Positions 39,809 through 49,899 of a stretch of 64,000 bases of DNA are shown here, piece by piece. Under the pieces are notes generated by a model. It had not been told where the DNA came from, made no database searches, and worked only from the letters and a program-made list of their open reading frames with translations. Both the position numbers and the translations under genes were made by a program. The DNA is from Lentisalinibacter sediminis (GTDB lineage: Bacteria; Pseudomonadota; Gammaproteobacteria; Steroidobacterales; Woeseiaceae). Numbering within the stretch: the stretch's first letter is position 1; every line of letters starts with the position of its first letter. The stretch covers positions 248,001 through 312,000 of the forward strand of contig NZ_JAPDRF010000004.1 of the NCBI RefSeq assembly GCF_040706615.1, written 5' to 3'.

Positions 39809-40632
39809 CAGACCCGTCCCCCGTCGCAAACGATGCACTGGCCGTTGATGTAGTCGGCCTCCGGAGTGCACAGCAGATAGACGGCACCGGCCGCCTCCTC
39901 CGGCGTACCGCCGCGGCCGAGCGGCACGGTCTTCGCCGCAGCGTCGAGCCGTTCCTGGCGCACGCCAACGCTGATGTCACGCCCGCCCACGTCGATGCTG
40001 GCCTGCTCGCCCCTGAGGGGCTGGGTGAGTCGGGTGTGGATGAGTCCGAAGGCGACCGCGTTCACGTTCACATGATAACGCCCCCACTCCTTCGCCAACG
40101 TCTTCGTCATGCCGACGATGCCGGCCTTGCCGGCCGCATAGTTGATCTGCCCCGGGTTGCCGTACACGCCGGAGGTGGAGGAGATGTTGACCACCTTGCG
40201 CTGCACGATGCGGCCCACCTCTCCTTCCGCCGTCACCGCCTTGCGGATGTGCGGCAACGCAGCGCGCAGTATGCGGAACGGCGCCACGAGATGGATCTCC
40301 AGCATCGCCTGGAACTGCTCGTCGCTCATCTTCTGGAGCACGTTGTCCCAGGTGTAGCCGGCGTTGTTGACGATGATGTCGATACCGCCGAATCGCTCGA
40401 CGGCCGCATCGACGAACTGCTGCGCGAACTCCGCGTTGCAGACGTCGCCGGGCACGGCCACCGCCACGCCGCCGGCCGACTCGATCTCGTGCACCGTCTC
40501 TTCGGCCGGTCCGGCATCCAGGTCGTTCACCACGACGTGCGCCCCTTCGGCGGCGAGTTTCATCGCGATGGCGCGGCCGATGCCGCGGCCCGAGCCGGAG
40601 ACGATCGCGCTCCTGCCTGCCAGTTTCGTCAT
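39808..40632 (-). CDS. SDR-family 3-oxoacyl reductase/3-hydroxyacyl-CoA dehydrogenase-like
   Basis: 274 residues. SGSGRGIG forms the cofactor loop, NNAG is intact, and the catalytic residues are in ISSTSGVYGNPGQINYAAGKAG (Ser, Tyr, Lys). The C-terminal CDGGRV is typical. Compared with FabG it has an insertion of about 25 residues (TQPLRGEQASIDVGGRDISV) before the last helices. It is translationally coupled with the MaoC gene. NADP or NAD preference and substrate are not readable. Confidence 0.9.
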   Translation of the reverse strand: MTKLAGRSAIVSGSGRGIGRAIAMKLAAEGAHVVVNDLDAGPAEETVHEIESAGGVAVAVPGDVCNAEFAQQFVDAAVERFGGIDIIVNNAGYTWDNVLQKMSDEQFQAMLEIHLVAPFRILRAALPHIRKAVTAEGEVGRIVQRKVVNISSTSGVYGNPGQINYAAGKAGIVGMTKTLAKEWGRYHVNVNAVAFGLIHTRLTQPLRGEQASIDVGGRDISVGVRQERLDAAAKTVPLGRGGTPEEAAGAVYLLCTPEADYINGQCIVCDGGRV

Positions 40633-40781
40633 AGCTGTCGTTCCCCGCCCGGCGGAGGTCTCCGCCGGCTGTCGAAAGAGCGATCATTATAGGTGCCGCC
40701 CCTCGGAATGCCCAAGCGGACCGCCGTGCCATAATGCCCGCGAGGCGCCGCCCGGCGCCGGTGTCAGGGCGAGGAGTCCCC

Positions 40782-42428
40782 GTGTCGTCGACAGCCGAAG
40801 CAGCCGCGAAACCGTCACCGCTGTCGTCCGGAGAACCGTCGGCGGCGCCGGACCCGGGCGGCCTGGCACCATTCCGCCGTCCCGTCTTCCGCTGGCTCTG
40901 GATCGCACTGCTGGTCTCGACCGTCGGCAGCTGGATGCACGATACCGGCGCCGGGTGGCTGATGACCTCGCTCGCGCCGGATCCGGTGATGGTGGCGCTG
41001 GTGCAGGCAGCCGCCCTGTTACCTTCGTTCCTGCTGGCGGTGCCTGCCGGCGCGCTCGCCGACATCGTCGACCGCCGCCGCTTCCTGCTGTTCTCCCTGA
41101 GCTGGCTGATGCTCTCCGCCGGCGTGCTGGGCGTGCTCACCGTCACCGGCGCCATCACGGCCTGGGGTCTGCTCGCCATGACCTTCGCCATGGGCACGGG
41201 CGCGGCGATGATGATGCCCGCCTTCTCCGCGCTGATCCCGGACCTGGTGCCCCGCTCCGAGCTGCCCGCCGCGGTCACGCTGAACGGCATCGCGTTCAAC
41301 GTCTCCCGCGCCATCGGCCCCGTGCTGGCCGGGCTGCTGCTGTCCGCGGCCGGGCCGGGCTTCGTCTTCCTGATCAACAGCGCGAGCTACCTGGGCGTGC
41401 TCGCCGTGCTGTTCTTCTCGCGCACGCCGCGGCGCCAGAGCACGCTGCCCAGCGAACGCTTCTTCGGCGCCCTGCGCATGGGGCTGCGCTACGCCCGGCG
41501 CTCCAGCGGCCTGCAGGTGGTCATCGCCCGCGGCATCCTGTATTTCGTGCTGGTAAGCGCACCGGTCGCGTTCCTGCCGCTGGTGGTGCGCGAGGAGATG
41601 GGCGCCGGGCCGGAGGTGTACGGGCGGCTGCTCGGCGCGGTCGGCGTCGGCGCCGTCCTGGTCGGCCTGAACCTGGCCCGACTGCGCCGCTATCTGTCCG
41701 ACGACGCCCTGGTGGCGCTGGGGTCGGCGGGCACCATCGCCGCGACGCTCGCGCTGGCCTTCGTCCGGGACGCCTGGTGGCTGGCGCCGGCCATGCTGTT
41801 GCTGGGGGCCTCCTGGGTCTCGGTGCTGTCCACGCTGCAGGTGGTCGCCCAGCTCTCTCTGCCCGAGTGGGTGCGCGCCCGCGGGCTGGCCGTCTTCCTG
41901 GCGAGCTTCATGGGGACCGTGGCCGGCGCGGCGGCTTTCTGGGGCAAGATCGCCTCGCTGACGTCGCTGTCCGAGACGCTGGTGTACGCGGCAGTCGTCG
42001 GCGTGATCGGTGTCGCGCTCGGCGTGCCGCTGAACATGCGCCGCTACGCCAGCGCCGACCCGACCCTGGTGACCCCCATCCCCGATCCCAGCGTGCCCTT
42101 CACCATCCAGCAGGACCAGGGCCCCGTGCTGGTGGAGATCCGCTACGAGATCGACCCGGCGGATGCTGACGATTTCGCGGCCGCCATGCAGCCGGTACGC
42201 AAGCTCAGGCTGCGCAACGGCGCCATCACCTGGGGCCTGTTCCAGGACACCGAGGACGAGCGGCTGTTCGTGGAGGTGTTCGTGGACGAATCCTGGCTGG
42301 AACACCTGCGCCAGCATCGCCGGCTGACCCGCGGCGACATGGAGGTGCTCGCCGCCGCCTTCCGCTACCACCTCGGCGAAGAGCGGCCGCGGGTCTCGCA
42401 TCGCATCGCGCGGCAGCGGCGGGGCTGA
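40782..42428 (+). CDS. MFS_3-family exporter with C-terminal soluble domain
   Basis: 548 residues from GTG 40782 with GAGGAG 5 nt upstream. Twelve helices follow a 35-residue hydrophilic leader; the loop GALADIVDRRRFLL and the pattern FSALIPDLVPRSELPAAVTLNGIAFNVSRAIGP are typical of EntS-like transmembrane secretion effectors. Residues from about 435 are soluble (VEIRYEIDPADADDFAAAMQ, WGLFQDTEDERLFVEVFVDE) and look like an antibiotic-biosynthesis-monooxygenase-type fold. The transported molecule is unknown. Confidence 0.85.
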   Translation: MSSTAEAAAKPSPLSSGEPSAAPDPGGLAPFRRPVFRWLWIALLVSTVGSWMHDTGAGWLMTSLAPDPVMVALVQAAALLPSFLLAVPAGALADIVDRRRFLLFSLSWLMLSAGVLGVLTVTGAITAWGLLAMTFAMGTGAAMMMPAFSALIPDLVPRSELPAAVTLNGIAFNVSRAIGPVLAGLLLSAAGPGFVFLINSASYLGVLAVLFFSRTPRRQSTLPSERFFGALRMGLRYARRSSGLQVVIARGILYFVLVSAPVAFLPLVVREEMGAGPEVYGRLLGAVGVGAVLVGLNLARLRRYLSDDALVALGSAGTIAATLALAFVRDAWWLAPAMLLLGASWVSVLSTLQVVAQLSLPEWVRARGLAVFLASFMGTVAGAAAFWGKIASLTSLSETLVYAAVVGVIGVALGVPLNMRRYASADPTLVTPIPDPSVPFTIQQDQGPVLVEIRYEIDPADADDFAAAMQPVRKLRLRNGAITWGLFQDTEDERLFVEVFVDESWLEHLRQHRRLTRGDMEVLAAAFRYHLGEERPRVSHRIARQRRG

Positions 42429-42429
42429 C

Positions 42430-43104
42430 GTGGGCGCGCGCGACCCCGTGCTGTTCGCCCTGATCCTGGCCGCCGGCGGCTCGCAGCGGCTGGGCGCCCC
42501 GAAACAGCTGCTGACCCATGGCGGTGAGACCCTGGTGCAGCGCACGCTGCGCCTGGCGGCCGCTGCCTGTGGCAGCCGTACCCTGCTCGTGCTGGGCGCG
42601 GAGTATTCACGGGTGCTGGAGGGTGCCGGCGCAGCGCTGCGGTACTTCATAATAAACGAGGGCTGGCAGCAGGGTCTGGCGAGCTCGCTGACCCTCGGCC
42701 TCGAGTGCCTGCCGGACGCCTGCGGCGGCGTACTCGTGCTGCTCGCCGACCAGCCGCTCGTCGACGAGGCGGACCTCGAGCAGCTGACGGCGGCCTGGTG
42801 CAAGCGCCCGGACGCCATCGCGGCGAGCCGTTACGGCGGCAGGGATAGCGAATGCCGGGACGAAGGCGAGGGTGGCCGCGGAGACTCCGGCGCGGTACTG
42901 GGCGTGCCGGCCATCTTCCCGCGTCGCCTCTTCCCGGAGTTGCGTGCGCTTACCGGCGACCGTGGTGCCCGGCCGGTAATCGAGCGGCATCGGCGCCAGC
43001 ACCCGCAGGACGTGGTGGCGGTGGATTGCCAACATGCCGCCATGGACATCGACACGCCGGCCGATGCGGCGGCGCTGGCCCGGTCGACCGACCGGGAGGA
43101 CTAG
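42430..43104 (+). CDS. mocA: Molybdenum cofactor cytidylyltransferase-like nucleotidyltransferase
   Basis: 224 residues from GTG 42430, 1 nt after the MFS stop. The nucleotide-binding LAAGGSQRLGAPKQLL at the N-terminus, LLADQPLVD in the middle and the C-terminal DIDTPADAAAL match the MobA/MocA NTP-transferase family, nearest to MocA, which adds CMP to molybdopterin for xanthine-dehydrogenase-type enzymes. Its stop overlaps the moaE stop (CTAG on both strands). No molybdoenzyme gene is in the window. Confidence 0.82.
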   Translation: MGARDPVLFALILAAGGSQRLGAPKQLLTHGGETLVQRTLRLAAAACGSRTLLVLGAEYSRVLEGAGAALRYFIINEGWQQGLASSLTLGLECLPDACGGVLVLLADQPLVDEADLEQLTAAWCKRPDAIAASRYGGRDSECRDEGEGGRGDSGAVLGVPAIFPRRLFPELRALTGDRGARPVIERHRRQHPQDVVAVDCQHAAMDIDTPADAAALARSTDRED

Positions 43105-43571
43105 CTCCCGCCGACCCCCTCGGCGCCCGCCGGTTCGCTGTGACCGGCTGCGCAGCGCTCGCAGTTCACCCAGCCGGAATCGCCGTCGGTGTAGTGCTCT
43201 TTCTTCCAGATCGGCAGCCGCACCTTCACCTCGTCGATGATGTAGCGGCAGGCGGCAAAGGCCTCGTCGCGGTGGGGCGAGACCACGCCGACCCAGACGG
43301 CACACTCGCCGATCTCGAGCACGCCGGTGCGGTGCACGCAGCGGGCTGCGATAATGGGCCATCGCTCGCGCGCTTCGGCGATGATGCGCTCACCCTCCTT
43401 CTCGGCCAGCGGGGCGTAGGCCTCGTACTCCAGGCGCTCCACCTCGCGGCCCTCGTTGCGGTTGCGCACCCGGCCCTCGAAGCCCACGTAGGCACCGGCG
43501 CCCGGGTCCGCCAGCGCGGCGCCAGACTCGCCGGCCGTGATCGGGTGCGGGCTGATGACCATGCCGCTCAT
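43101..43571 (-). CDS. moaE: Molybdopterin synthase catalytic subunit MoaE
   Basis: 156 residues. It builds molybdopterin from cPMP with MoaD thiocarboxylate. Family motifs: YVGFEGRVRNRNEGREV, IIAEARERWP, GVVSPHRDEAFAACRYIIDEVK and the catalytic lysines in RLPIWKKEHY. The ATG overlaps the moaD stop (ATGA). The C-terminus carries an extra tail, VNCERCAAGHSEP, with a CxxC-H set that resembles a metal site and is absent from E. coli MoaE. Confidence 0.93.
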   Translation of the reverse strand: MSGMVISPHPITAGESGAALADPGAGAYVGFEGRVRNRNEGREVERLEYEAYAPLAEKEGERIIAEARERWPIIAARCVHRTGVLEIGECAVWVGVVSPHRDEAFAACRYIIDEVKVRLPIWKKEHYTDGDSGWVNCERCAAGHSEPAGAEGVGGS

Positions 43572-43813
43572 CCGCCGGCCACCGGCGGGAACAGGAGCAC
43601 GGTATCGCCATCCTTCAGCGGCGTGGACCAGTCCGCCATCTCGTCGTTGATGGCCACCTTGCAGTGGCCCAGGGGCTCCGCCGAGCCGTGCCGGTCGCGC
43701 AGGGCCTCGAACAGTTCCGCGGCGGTATCGGCGTCGGTATCCACGGTCTCTTCCGCGCGGCCCGCCCGCTCCCGGAATGCCGCGAAGTAACGCACGATCA
43801 GCCGCTTGCTCAC
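43568..43813 (-). CDS. moaD: Molybdopterin synthase sulfur carrier MoaD
   Basis: 81 residues from a GTG start. It has the ubiquitin-like fold and the essential C-terminal Gly-Gly (PPVAGG), which is adenylated and thiocarboxylated. Other family features are VRYFAAFRERAGRAEE and KDGDTVLLFPPVAGG. It overlaps moaE by 4 nt, giving the one-to-one coupling expected for subunits. Confidence 0.94.
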   Translation of the reverse strand: MSKRLIVRYFAAFRERAGRAEETVDTDADTAAELFEALRDRHGSAEPLGHCKVAINDEMADWSTPLKDGDTVLLFPPVAGG

Positions 43814-43873
43814 GAGCCCGCCACCCGTTGCAGGTTGCAGGCGGGCTCCACCCCGTACACTGCGGTGCAGTCG

Positions 43874-44359
43874 TCACTCCGCGTGGTGAAAGTCATTCTT
43901 GCCTCCGGTCTTGGAGATCAGCCGGGTCTCGCCGATGACGATGTCGTGAGACAGCGCCTTGCACATGTCGTAGACGGTCAGCGCGGCGACGCTCGCGCCG
44001 GTCAGCGCCTCCATCTCCACCCCCGTCTTCGCGGTGATGCGGCAGCGACAGGTGATGGCCAGCGTCGCCGGGTCGCGCACCTCGACGTCGATGGCGCAGT
44101 CGTCCAGCCCGAGGGGATGGCAGAACGGGATCAGCTCGTGGGTGCGCTTGGCGGCCATCACGCCGGCCACGACCGCAGTGGCGAACACCGGGCCCTTGGC
44201 GGTGCTCAGCTCGCCGTCGGCGAGCCGCGATGCAACCGCTTCGGGCAGCCGGATCAGCGTGCGCGCGACCGCCTGGCGCCGGGTCACCGCCTTGCCGCCG
44301 ACGTCGACCATGCGCGGCCTGCCCTGCTCGTCGACGTGACTGAGATCGGATGATGTCAT
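43874..44359 (-). CDS. moaC: Cyclic pyranopterin monophosphate synthase MoaC
   Basis: 161 residues. It converts the MoaA product to cPMP. Motifs: HVDEQGRPRMVDVGGKAVTRR at the start, LIPFCHPLGLDDC, and KTGVEMEALTGASVAALTVYDMCKA near the active site. It lies 19 nt downstream of moaA and 60 nt upstream of moaD in a moaA-C-D-E operon; no moaB or mogA is present. Confidence 0.95.
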   Translation of the reverse strand: MTSSDLSHVDEQGRPRMVDVGGKAVTRRQAVARTLIRLPEAVASRLADGELSTAKGPVFATAVVAGVMAAKRTHELIPFCHPLGLDDCAIDVEVRDPATLAITCRCRITAKTGVEMEALTGASVAALTVYDMCKALSHDIVIGETRLISKTGGKNDFHHAE

Positions 44360-44378
44360 GGTTCCAGCCCTGCTGCGG

Positions 44379-45419
44379 TCAGCCGCCGATCCGGTACATC
44401 TCGACCTTGCGCAGCACATGGGCCTGGGCCGCGCCCGGCGTCCTGAGCTCGCTGTAGCGGTCGGCGCGCTGCAGCCAGATCCTGCGCATTATATCGGCAA
44501 GTTCGTCCACGTCCGCCCCGTCGCGCAGCACTTCGCGCAGATCCGTGCCGTGGCTGGCGAACAGACACGTGTACAGCGTGCCGTCGGCCGACAGCCGTGC
44601 CCGGTTGCAGGTGCCGCAGAACGGCTCGGTCACGCTCGAGATGAAGCCGATCTCCCCGGCGCCGTCCTCGTACACGTAGCGCCGGGCCACTTCACCGGGA
44701 TAATTGCGGCCGACGGGCGTGAGCGGCCAGCGCTCCGCGATGCGGGCGAGCAGTTCCCGCGACGGCACCACCTCGTCCATGCGCCAGCCGTTGCGGTTGC
44801 CGACGTCCATGTACTCGATCAGCCGCACGATGTGGCCGGTGCCGCGGAAGTGCTCCAGCAACTCCGGTACGGTGTGATCGTTGACGCCCTTCTGGATGAC
44901 CGCGTTGATCTTCAGCGGCGACAGACCAGCCTCATCTGCGGCGCGGATACCCGCCAGCACGTCCTCGAGCCGTCCGCGCCCGCCGCTCATGCGCCGGAAG
45001 ACGTCCGGGTCCAGACTGTCCAGGCTGATCGTAACCCGTGACAGCCCCGCCTCGGCCAGACGGCGTGCCACCGGCGCCAGCAGCATGCCATTGGTGGTCA
45101 ACGCGAGGTCCTTGACCCCCGGAATGCCCGCGAGCAGCGACACCAGGTCCGGCAACCGCTTCTCCAGCAGGGGCTCGCCGCCGGTCAGCCGCAGTTTGGT
45201 GGCCCCCAGGCCGGCCGCTGCGCGCGCGACCCGGTGGATCTCGTCGAAGGTGAGACGCTGGCGCTGCTTCAGGAACTGATAGTCCGCGTGGAAAGTGGAC
45301 TCGGGCATGCAGTAGGGGCAGCGGAAATTACAGCGGTCCAGTACCGAGATGCGCAGGTCGCGCAGCGGGCGCGCCAGCGCATCGGTGATGACCGGTGTCT
45401 CGGGTGTGCCGCGGGTCAT
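44379..45419 (-). CDS. moaA: GTP 3',8-cyclase MoaA
   Basis: 346 residues from ATG 45419; in-frame sequence upstream is not conserved. A radical-SAM enzyme for the first step of molybdenum cofactor synthesis. The N-terminal cluster motif is CNFRCPYC, the SAM-binding GGEPLL follows, and the second cluster is in CGTCNRARLSADG with a later Cys. It ends in the required Gly-Gly (MYRIGG). First gene of the operon, divergent from the acyl-CoA dehydrogenases across 330 nt. Confidence 0.95.
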   Translation of the reverse strand: MTRGTPETPVITDALARPLRDLRISVLDRCNFRCPYCMPESTFHADYQFLKQRQRLTFDEIHRVARAAAGLGATKLRLTGGEPLLEKRLPDLVSLLAGIPGVKDLALTTNGMLLAPVARRLAEAGLSRVTISLDSLDPDVFRRMSGGRGRLEDVLAGIRAADEAGLSPLKINAVIQKGVNDHTVPELLEHFRGTGHIVRLIEYMDVGNRNGWRMDEVVPSRELLARIAERWPLTPVGRNYPGEVARRYVYEDGAGEIGFISSVTEPFCGTCNRARLSADGTLYTCLFASHGTDLREVLRDGADVDELADIMRRIWLQRADRYSELRTPGAAQAHVLRKVEMYRIGG

Positions 45420-45749
45420 GATATTCCCTTTATCCCCTCTGCCGTGCAACGGACCGGCGCCGCTCCCGGCACCGCAGTCGTGTAACCATAGCATGCCGGC
45501 GGCGCCCCCCGTCGAGCGGCCGACCGGGCACCGCAACACAGGTTCTGTCCGGATTTTCGCAGGCTTCACCGCATTGTTGTGCAGTGCAATATAATGCTAT
45601 TCTGCGGGCGTTGAGGGGGTCCCGGGCGTATGGCCGGGACTGTTTCGGCGGCCGCCTCCGCTGCGGCCGCAGCGGTCGTTGCGTGCCCGACCGGGCGCGA
45701 CCGCGGACACGGGGTATCGCCCCCATTTTGTCAGTATCAGGACAGCACC
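45420..45749. promoter_or_regulatory. Divergent moaA / acyl-CoA dehydrogenase control region
   Basis: 330 nt without a gene. TATAAT at 45590-45595, flanked by GTGCA repeats (GTGCAGTGCAA just upstream), is the best promoter element toward the dehydrogenases; its -35 is weak and it implies a leader of about 150 nt. A leader hairpin GTCCCGG (45619-45625)/CCGGGAC (45634-45640) is followed by TGTTT. The moaA side shows only GC-rich sequence and no recognisable cofactor riboswitch. Confidence 0.35.
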
Positions 45750-46952
<1,203 letters not shown>

Positions 46953-46984
46953 AGCCGGTCGCCCCTTAAGCGGAGATATCGAGC

Positions 46985-48118
46985 ATGGACTTTGCAATCA
47001 CCGAAGAACAGTCACTGCTGCAGGACAGCGTGGCGAAATTCATCGACAACGACTACGACTTCGAGAAGCGCATGAAGCACTCGGAGAGCGAGCTGGGCTA
47101 CAGCGCCGAGGATTGGCAGGAATTCGCCAACCTGGGCTGGACCGCCGTGCCCTTCCCCGAGGAGGACGGCGGTCTGGACGGCGGTCCGGTGGAACTGATG
47201 CTGATCATGGAGCAGTTCGGCCGCGGCCTGGTCGTCGAGCCGTATCTCGCCAGCATCGTGCTGGCCGGCGGCGCGTTGCGGCGCACGGCCGACGAGGCGC
47301 AGAAGGCCGACTGGCTGATGCCGCTGATCGAAGGATCGAAGACCGGCGCCCTCGCCTACCTGGAGCCCCAGAGCCGCTACCGCCTCGCCGACGTCGCGCT
47401 GAGCGCGAAGAAGGACGGCGATGACTACGTGCTGAACGGCGAGAAGGGCGTGGTGCTGAACGGTGCCACGGCCGACGTGCTGGTGGTGAGCGCGCGCACG
47501 ACGGGCGGGCAGAAGGACGAGGACGGCATCAGCCTGTTCGTACTTGCCGCGGACAGCGACGGCGTGAAGCGGCGCGGCTATGCCACCGTCGACGGCCAGA
47601 AAGGTGCGGAGATCACCTTCAAGGACGTCCGCGTGCCCGCCGCGCAGCGGCTCGGCGAGGAAGGCAAGGCATACCCGGTCCTGCAGTCGGTGCTCCAGGA
47701 GGCCACGCTGGCCGTCTGCGCCGAGGCCGTGGGCATCATGGAGAAGCTGAACCACAAGACCCTCGAGTACACCAAGAGCCGGGTCCAGTTCGGCGTGCCC
47801 ATTGCCGCGTTCCAGGCGCTGCAGCACCGCATGGTGGAGATGTTCATGCTCTACGAGCAGACCAAGTCGCTGCTGCTGTGGGCGGTGATGGCGCAGGACA
47901 GCGAGGACGCCGATGAGGCCCGCCGGGCGATCAGTGCCATCAAGTACCAGGTGGGCACGGCCGGCCGCCAGATCGGCGAGGAAGCCGTCCAGCTGCACGG
48001 CGGCATGGGCGTCACCTGGGAGCTGGACGTCGCCCACTACTTCAAGCGGCTGACGGTGATCAACACGCTGTTCGGCAACGCCGACTTCCACGTCGAGCGC
48101 TACGCCGGCCTGATGTGA
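46985..48118 (+). CDS. Acyl-CoA dehydrogenase, small subunit (PimD-like)
   Basis: 377 residues, of the same fold but diverged: MDFAITEEQSLLQDSVAKFI, then GALAYLEPQSRYRLADVALS where active chains have the SEPGAGSD-type flavin motif, and RVQFGVPIAAFQALQHRMVEM near the C-terminus. The loss of the canonical flavin-loop sequence and the position beside a PimC-like gene indicate a heterotetramer partner rather than a second independent enzyme. Confidence 0.85.
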   Translation: MDFAITEEQSLLQDSVAKFIDNDYDFEKRMKHSESELGYSAEDWQEFANLGWTAVPFPEEDGGLDGGPVELMLIMEQFGRGLVVEPYLASIVLAGGALRRTADEAQKADWLMPLIEGSKTGALAYLEPQSRYRLADVALSAKKDGDDYVLNGEKGVVLNGATADVLVVSARTTGGQKDEDGISLFVLAADSDGVKRRGYATVDGQKGAEITFKDVRVPAAQRLGEEGKAYPVLQSVLQEATLAVCAEAVGIMEKLNHKTLEYTKSRVQFGVPIAAFQALQHRMVEMFMLYEQTKSLLLWAVMAQDSEDADEARRAISAIKYQVGTAGRQIGEEAVQLHGGMGVTWELDVAHYFKRLTVINTLFGNADFHVERYAGLM

Positions 48119-48132
48119 GCGACAGGGAGCGC

Positions 48133-48163
48133 GGGTGCCCGCGGCCTGCGGCTGCGGGCACCC
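48133..48163 (+). terminator. Hairpin after the acyl-CoA dehydrogenase pair
   Basis: A perfect 10-bp stem, GGGTGCCCGC with GCGGGCACCC, and an 11-nt loop, starting 15 nt after the stop. No T-run follows, only TCTCC, so intrinsic termination is uncertain. A two-copy 15-nt direct repeat (CCGCTCCCCGTTCTG-like) follows at about 48175-48205. Confidence 0.45.
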
Positions 48164-48215
48164 TCTCCAGATCTGCCGCTCCCCGTTCTGCCGCTTCCCG
48201 TTCTGCGGATAGTCC

Positions 48216-48968
48216 ATGTTCCCCGAAGCACTGTCCGCCTTCTTCGCCGCGAACCAGGAGGCACTCTGGCTGACCACACTGGCGGCCGACCTCGCCTTCA
48301 CCGTCATCCTGTTCCGCCTGTTCGGCCGCGCCGGACTGCAGGCGGCGATCGTCACCGCGATCATCCTCGCCAACCTGCAGGGGCCGAAGCTCACCGAGAT
48401 ATTCGGCCTGCAGACCAGTCTCGGCGTTATCTTCTACTCCAGCATCTTCTTCGCCACGGACGTCCTGAGCGAGAACTACGGCCGGAAGGCGGCCAACCAG
48501 GCGGTGCGGCTGGGGTTCTTCGTGAGCGTGATCATCGTCATCATGCTGAGCCTGGGCCTGCAGTATCTGCCGTCCAACGACCCGAAGACCGCCGCGTTCT
48601 CCCGCGAAGTCCACGAGGCCTTCGTCACCATCCTGGATTTCACGCCCCGCTTCGTGGCCGGCTCGCTGCTCGCCTACCTCATCAGCCAGAGCTTCGACGT
48701 CTGGGCCTTCCACCGCATCCGCCAGGCCACCGGCGGGCGCTGGCTCTGGCTGCGCAACAACGGTTCCACCATGGCCTCCCAGGCGCTCGATACCACGCTG
48801 TATTCGCTGGTGGTGTGGTGGGGTGTGGTCGATCTCGCCACCGCCCTGCAGCTGGGCGCCGCCAAGTACGTATTCAAGCTCGCCATCGCCGTCATCGACA
48901 CGCCGTTCATCTACTGGGCGCGCTGGTGGCACCGGTCCCGGCGCACGGCGGACCCGGCCGCCGCCTGA
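48216..48968 (+). CDS. yhhQ: Queuosine precursor transporter (YhhQ/VUT family)
   Basis: 250 residues, six or seven helices. Family motifs: VIFYSSIFFATDVLSENYGRKAA (conserved D-SENYG), LAYLISQSFDVWAFHRIR and NNGSTMASQALDTTLYS. Family members import 7-cyano-7-deazaguanine or preQ1 for tRNA queuosine. The insert between helices 3 and 4 (PSNDPKTAAFSREVHEA) is longer than in E. coli YhhQ. Confidence 0.9.
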   Translation: MFPEALSAFFAANQEALWLTTLAADLAFTVILFRLFGRAGLQAAIVTAIILANLQGPKLTEIFGLQTSLGVIFYSSIFFATDVLSENYGRKAANQAVRLGFFVSVIIVIMLSLGLQYLPSNDPKTAAFSREVHEAFVTILDFTPRFVAGSLLAYLISQSFDVWAFHRIRQATGGRWLWLRNNGSTMASQALDTTLYSLVVWWGVVDLATALQLGAAKYVFKLAIAVIDTPFIYWARWWHRSRRTADPAAA

Positions 48969-49030
48969 CTGCCCGCCTGGCCGCCGCTGGGTTAAGCTAG
49001 TCGCTTCGTATCGAGGGAGAGCGCGCAGCG

Positions 49031-49825
49031 ATGGCTTCCGGCGTCGTCACCATCACCACGGATTTCGGCCACAAGGGGCCCTTCGTCGGCGTCATGAAGG
49101 GGGTGATCCTGGCGCGCTTCCGGGATGCGAAGATCGTCGACCTCACCCACGAGATCCCGGTGCACTGGCCCGCGGAAGCCGGTTTCTGGCTGCAGCGCTC
49201 CTATTATTATTTCTCGCCGGGCACGGTGCACGTAGCGGTGGTGGACCCCGGCGTGGGCACCGAGCGTGACATCATCGTCGCCGAGGCCGATCGCCACGTC
49301 TTCCTGGCCCCGGACAACGGCCTGCTGGCGCCACTGCTCGACACGGTCGCCGACGCCGCGGTGCACCGGGTGGACACCGCCGGCCTGGAGTCGCTGTCGC
49401 TGCCGCCGGCCAGCGCCACCTTCCACGGCCGGGACATCTTCGCGCCGCTGGCCGCGGAGCTCGCGTCGGACCGTCTGGCGCCCTCGGATCTGGGTCCCCG
49501 TGCGGACGACTGGACCCCCGGCTGGCTGGACGAGCCGGAGAGCGCCAACGGCCGCGTCGTCGGCGTGGTCGTGACGGTGGACAACTTCGGCAACCTGATC
49601 ACGAACATCGGCGAGGAATACCTGGAGAGTTTCGAACGGCCGCTGATTCTCGCCGGCGGCCACGAGTTCGAATTGCAGGAGACCTACGGGCGCTCGAAAC
49701 CCGGCGAGTATCTCGCGCTGGTGAACTCCTTCGGCGTGCTGGAGATCGCGCGGGCGGAGTCGAACGCCGCCGCCGGGCTGGGCCTGGACCGGGGCGCGCC
49801 AGTTCGCATCATGGAGGCCGGCTGA
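49031..49825 (+). CDS. SAM hydroxide adenosyltransferase (DUF62 family)
   Basis: 264 residues. It hydrolyses S-adenosylmethionine to adenosine and methionine in characterised relatives, and is related to fluorinase and chlorinase. Family motifs: TITTDFGHKGPFVGVMKG (Asp), VVDPGVGTERD (Arg) and ATFHGRDIFAPLAA (His), plus VDNFGNLITN. The triad Asp-Arg-His that activates water is intact. It is the same strand as yhhQ, 62 nt downstream. Confidence 0.9.
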   Translation: MASGVVTITTDFGHKGPFVGVMKGVILARFRDAKIVDLTHEIPVHWPAEAGFWLQRSYYYFSPGTVHVAVVDPGVGTERDIIVAEADRHVFLAPDNGLLAPLLDTVADAAVHRVDTAGLESLSLPPASATFHGRDIFAPLAAELASDRLAPSDLGPRADDWTPGWLDEPESANGRVVGVVVTVDNFGNLITNIGEEYLESFERPLILAGGHEFELQETYGRSKPGEYLALVNSFGVLEIARAESNAAAGLGLDRGAPVRIMEAG

Positions 49826-49899
49826 GCGCACGCGGCTAACACTCCGCGCCGAAACCGTACTACCATCCCGGCTCGTCCCGAGGTCGACGCCACCCATTC

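Noticed and set aside
41019..42818. A 599-codon minus-strand open frame across the MFS exporter and mocA
   Set aside because: Low-complexity Gln/His/Arg-rich translation with no domain, against clear transporter and MocA proteins on the plus strand.
45420..45749. A molybdenum-cofactor riboswitch before moaA
   Set aside because: I could not find the conserved core or helices of that riboswitch in the 330-nt gap; a covariance-model scan would decide.
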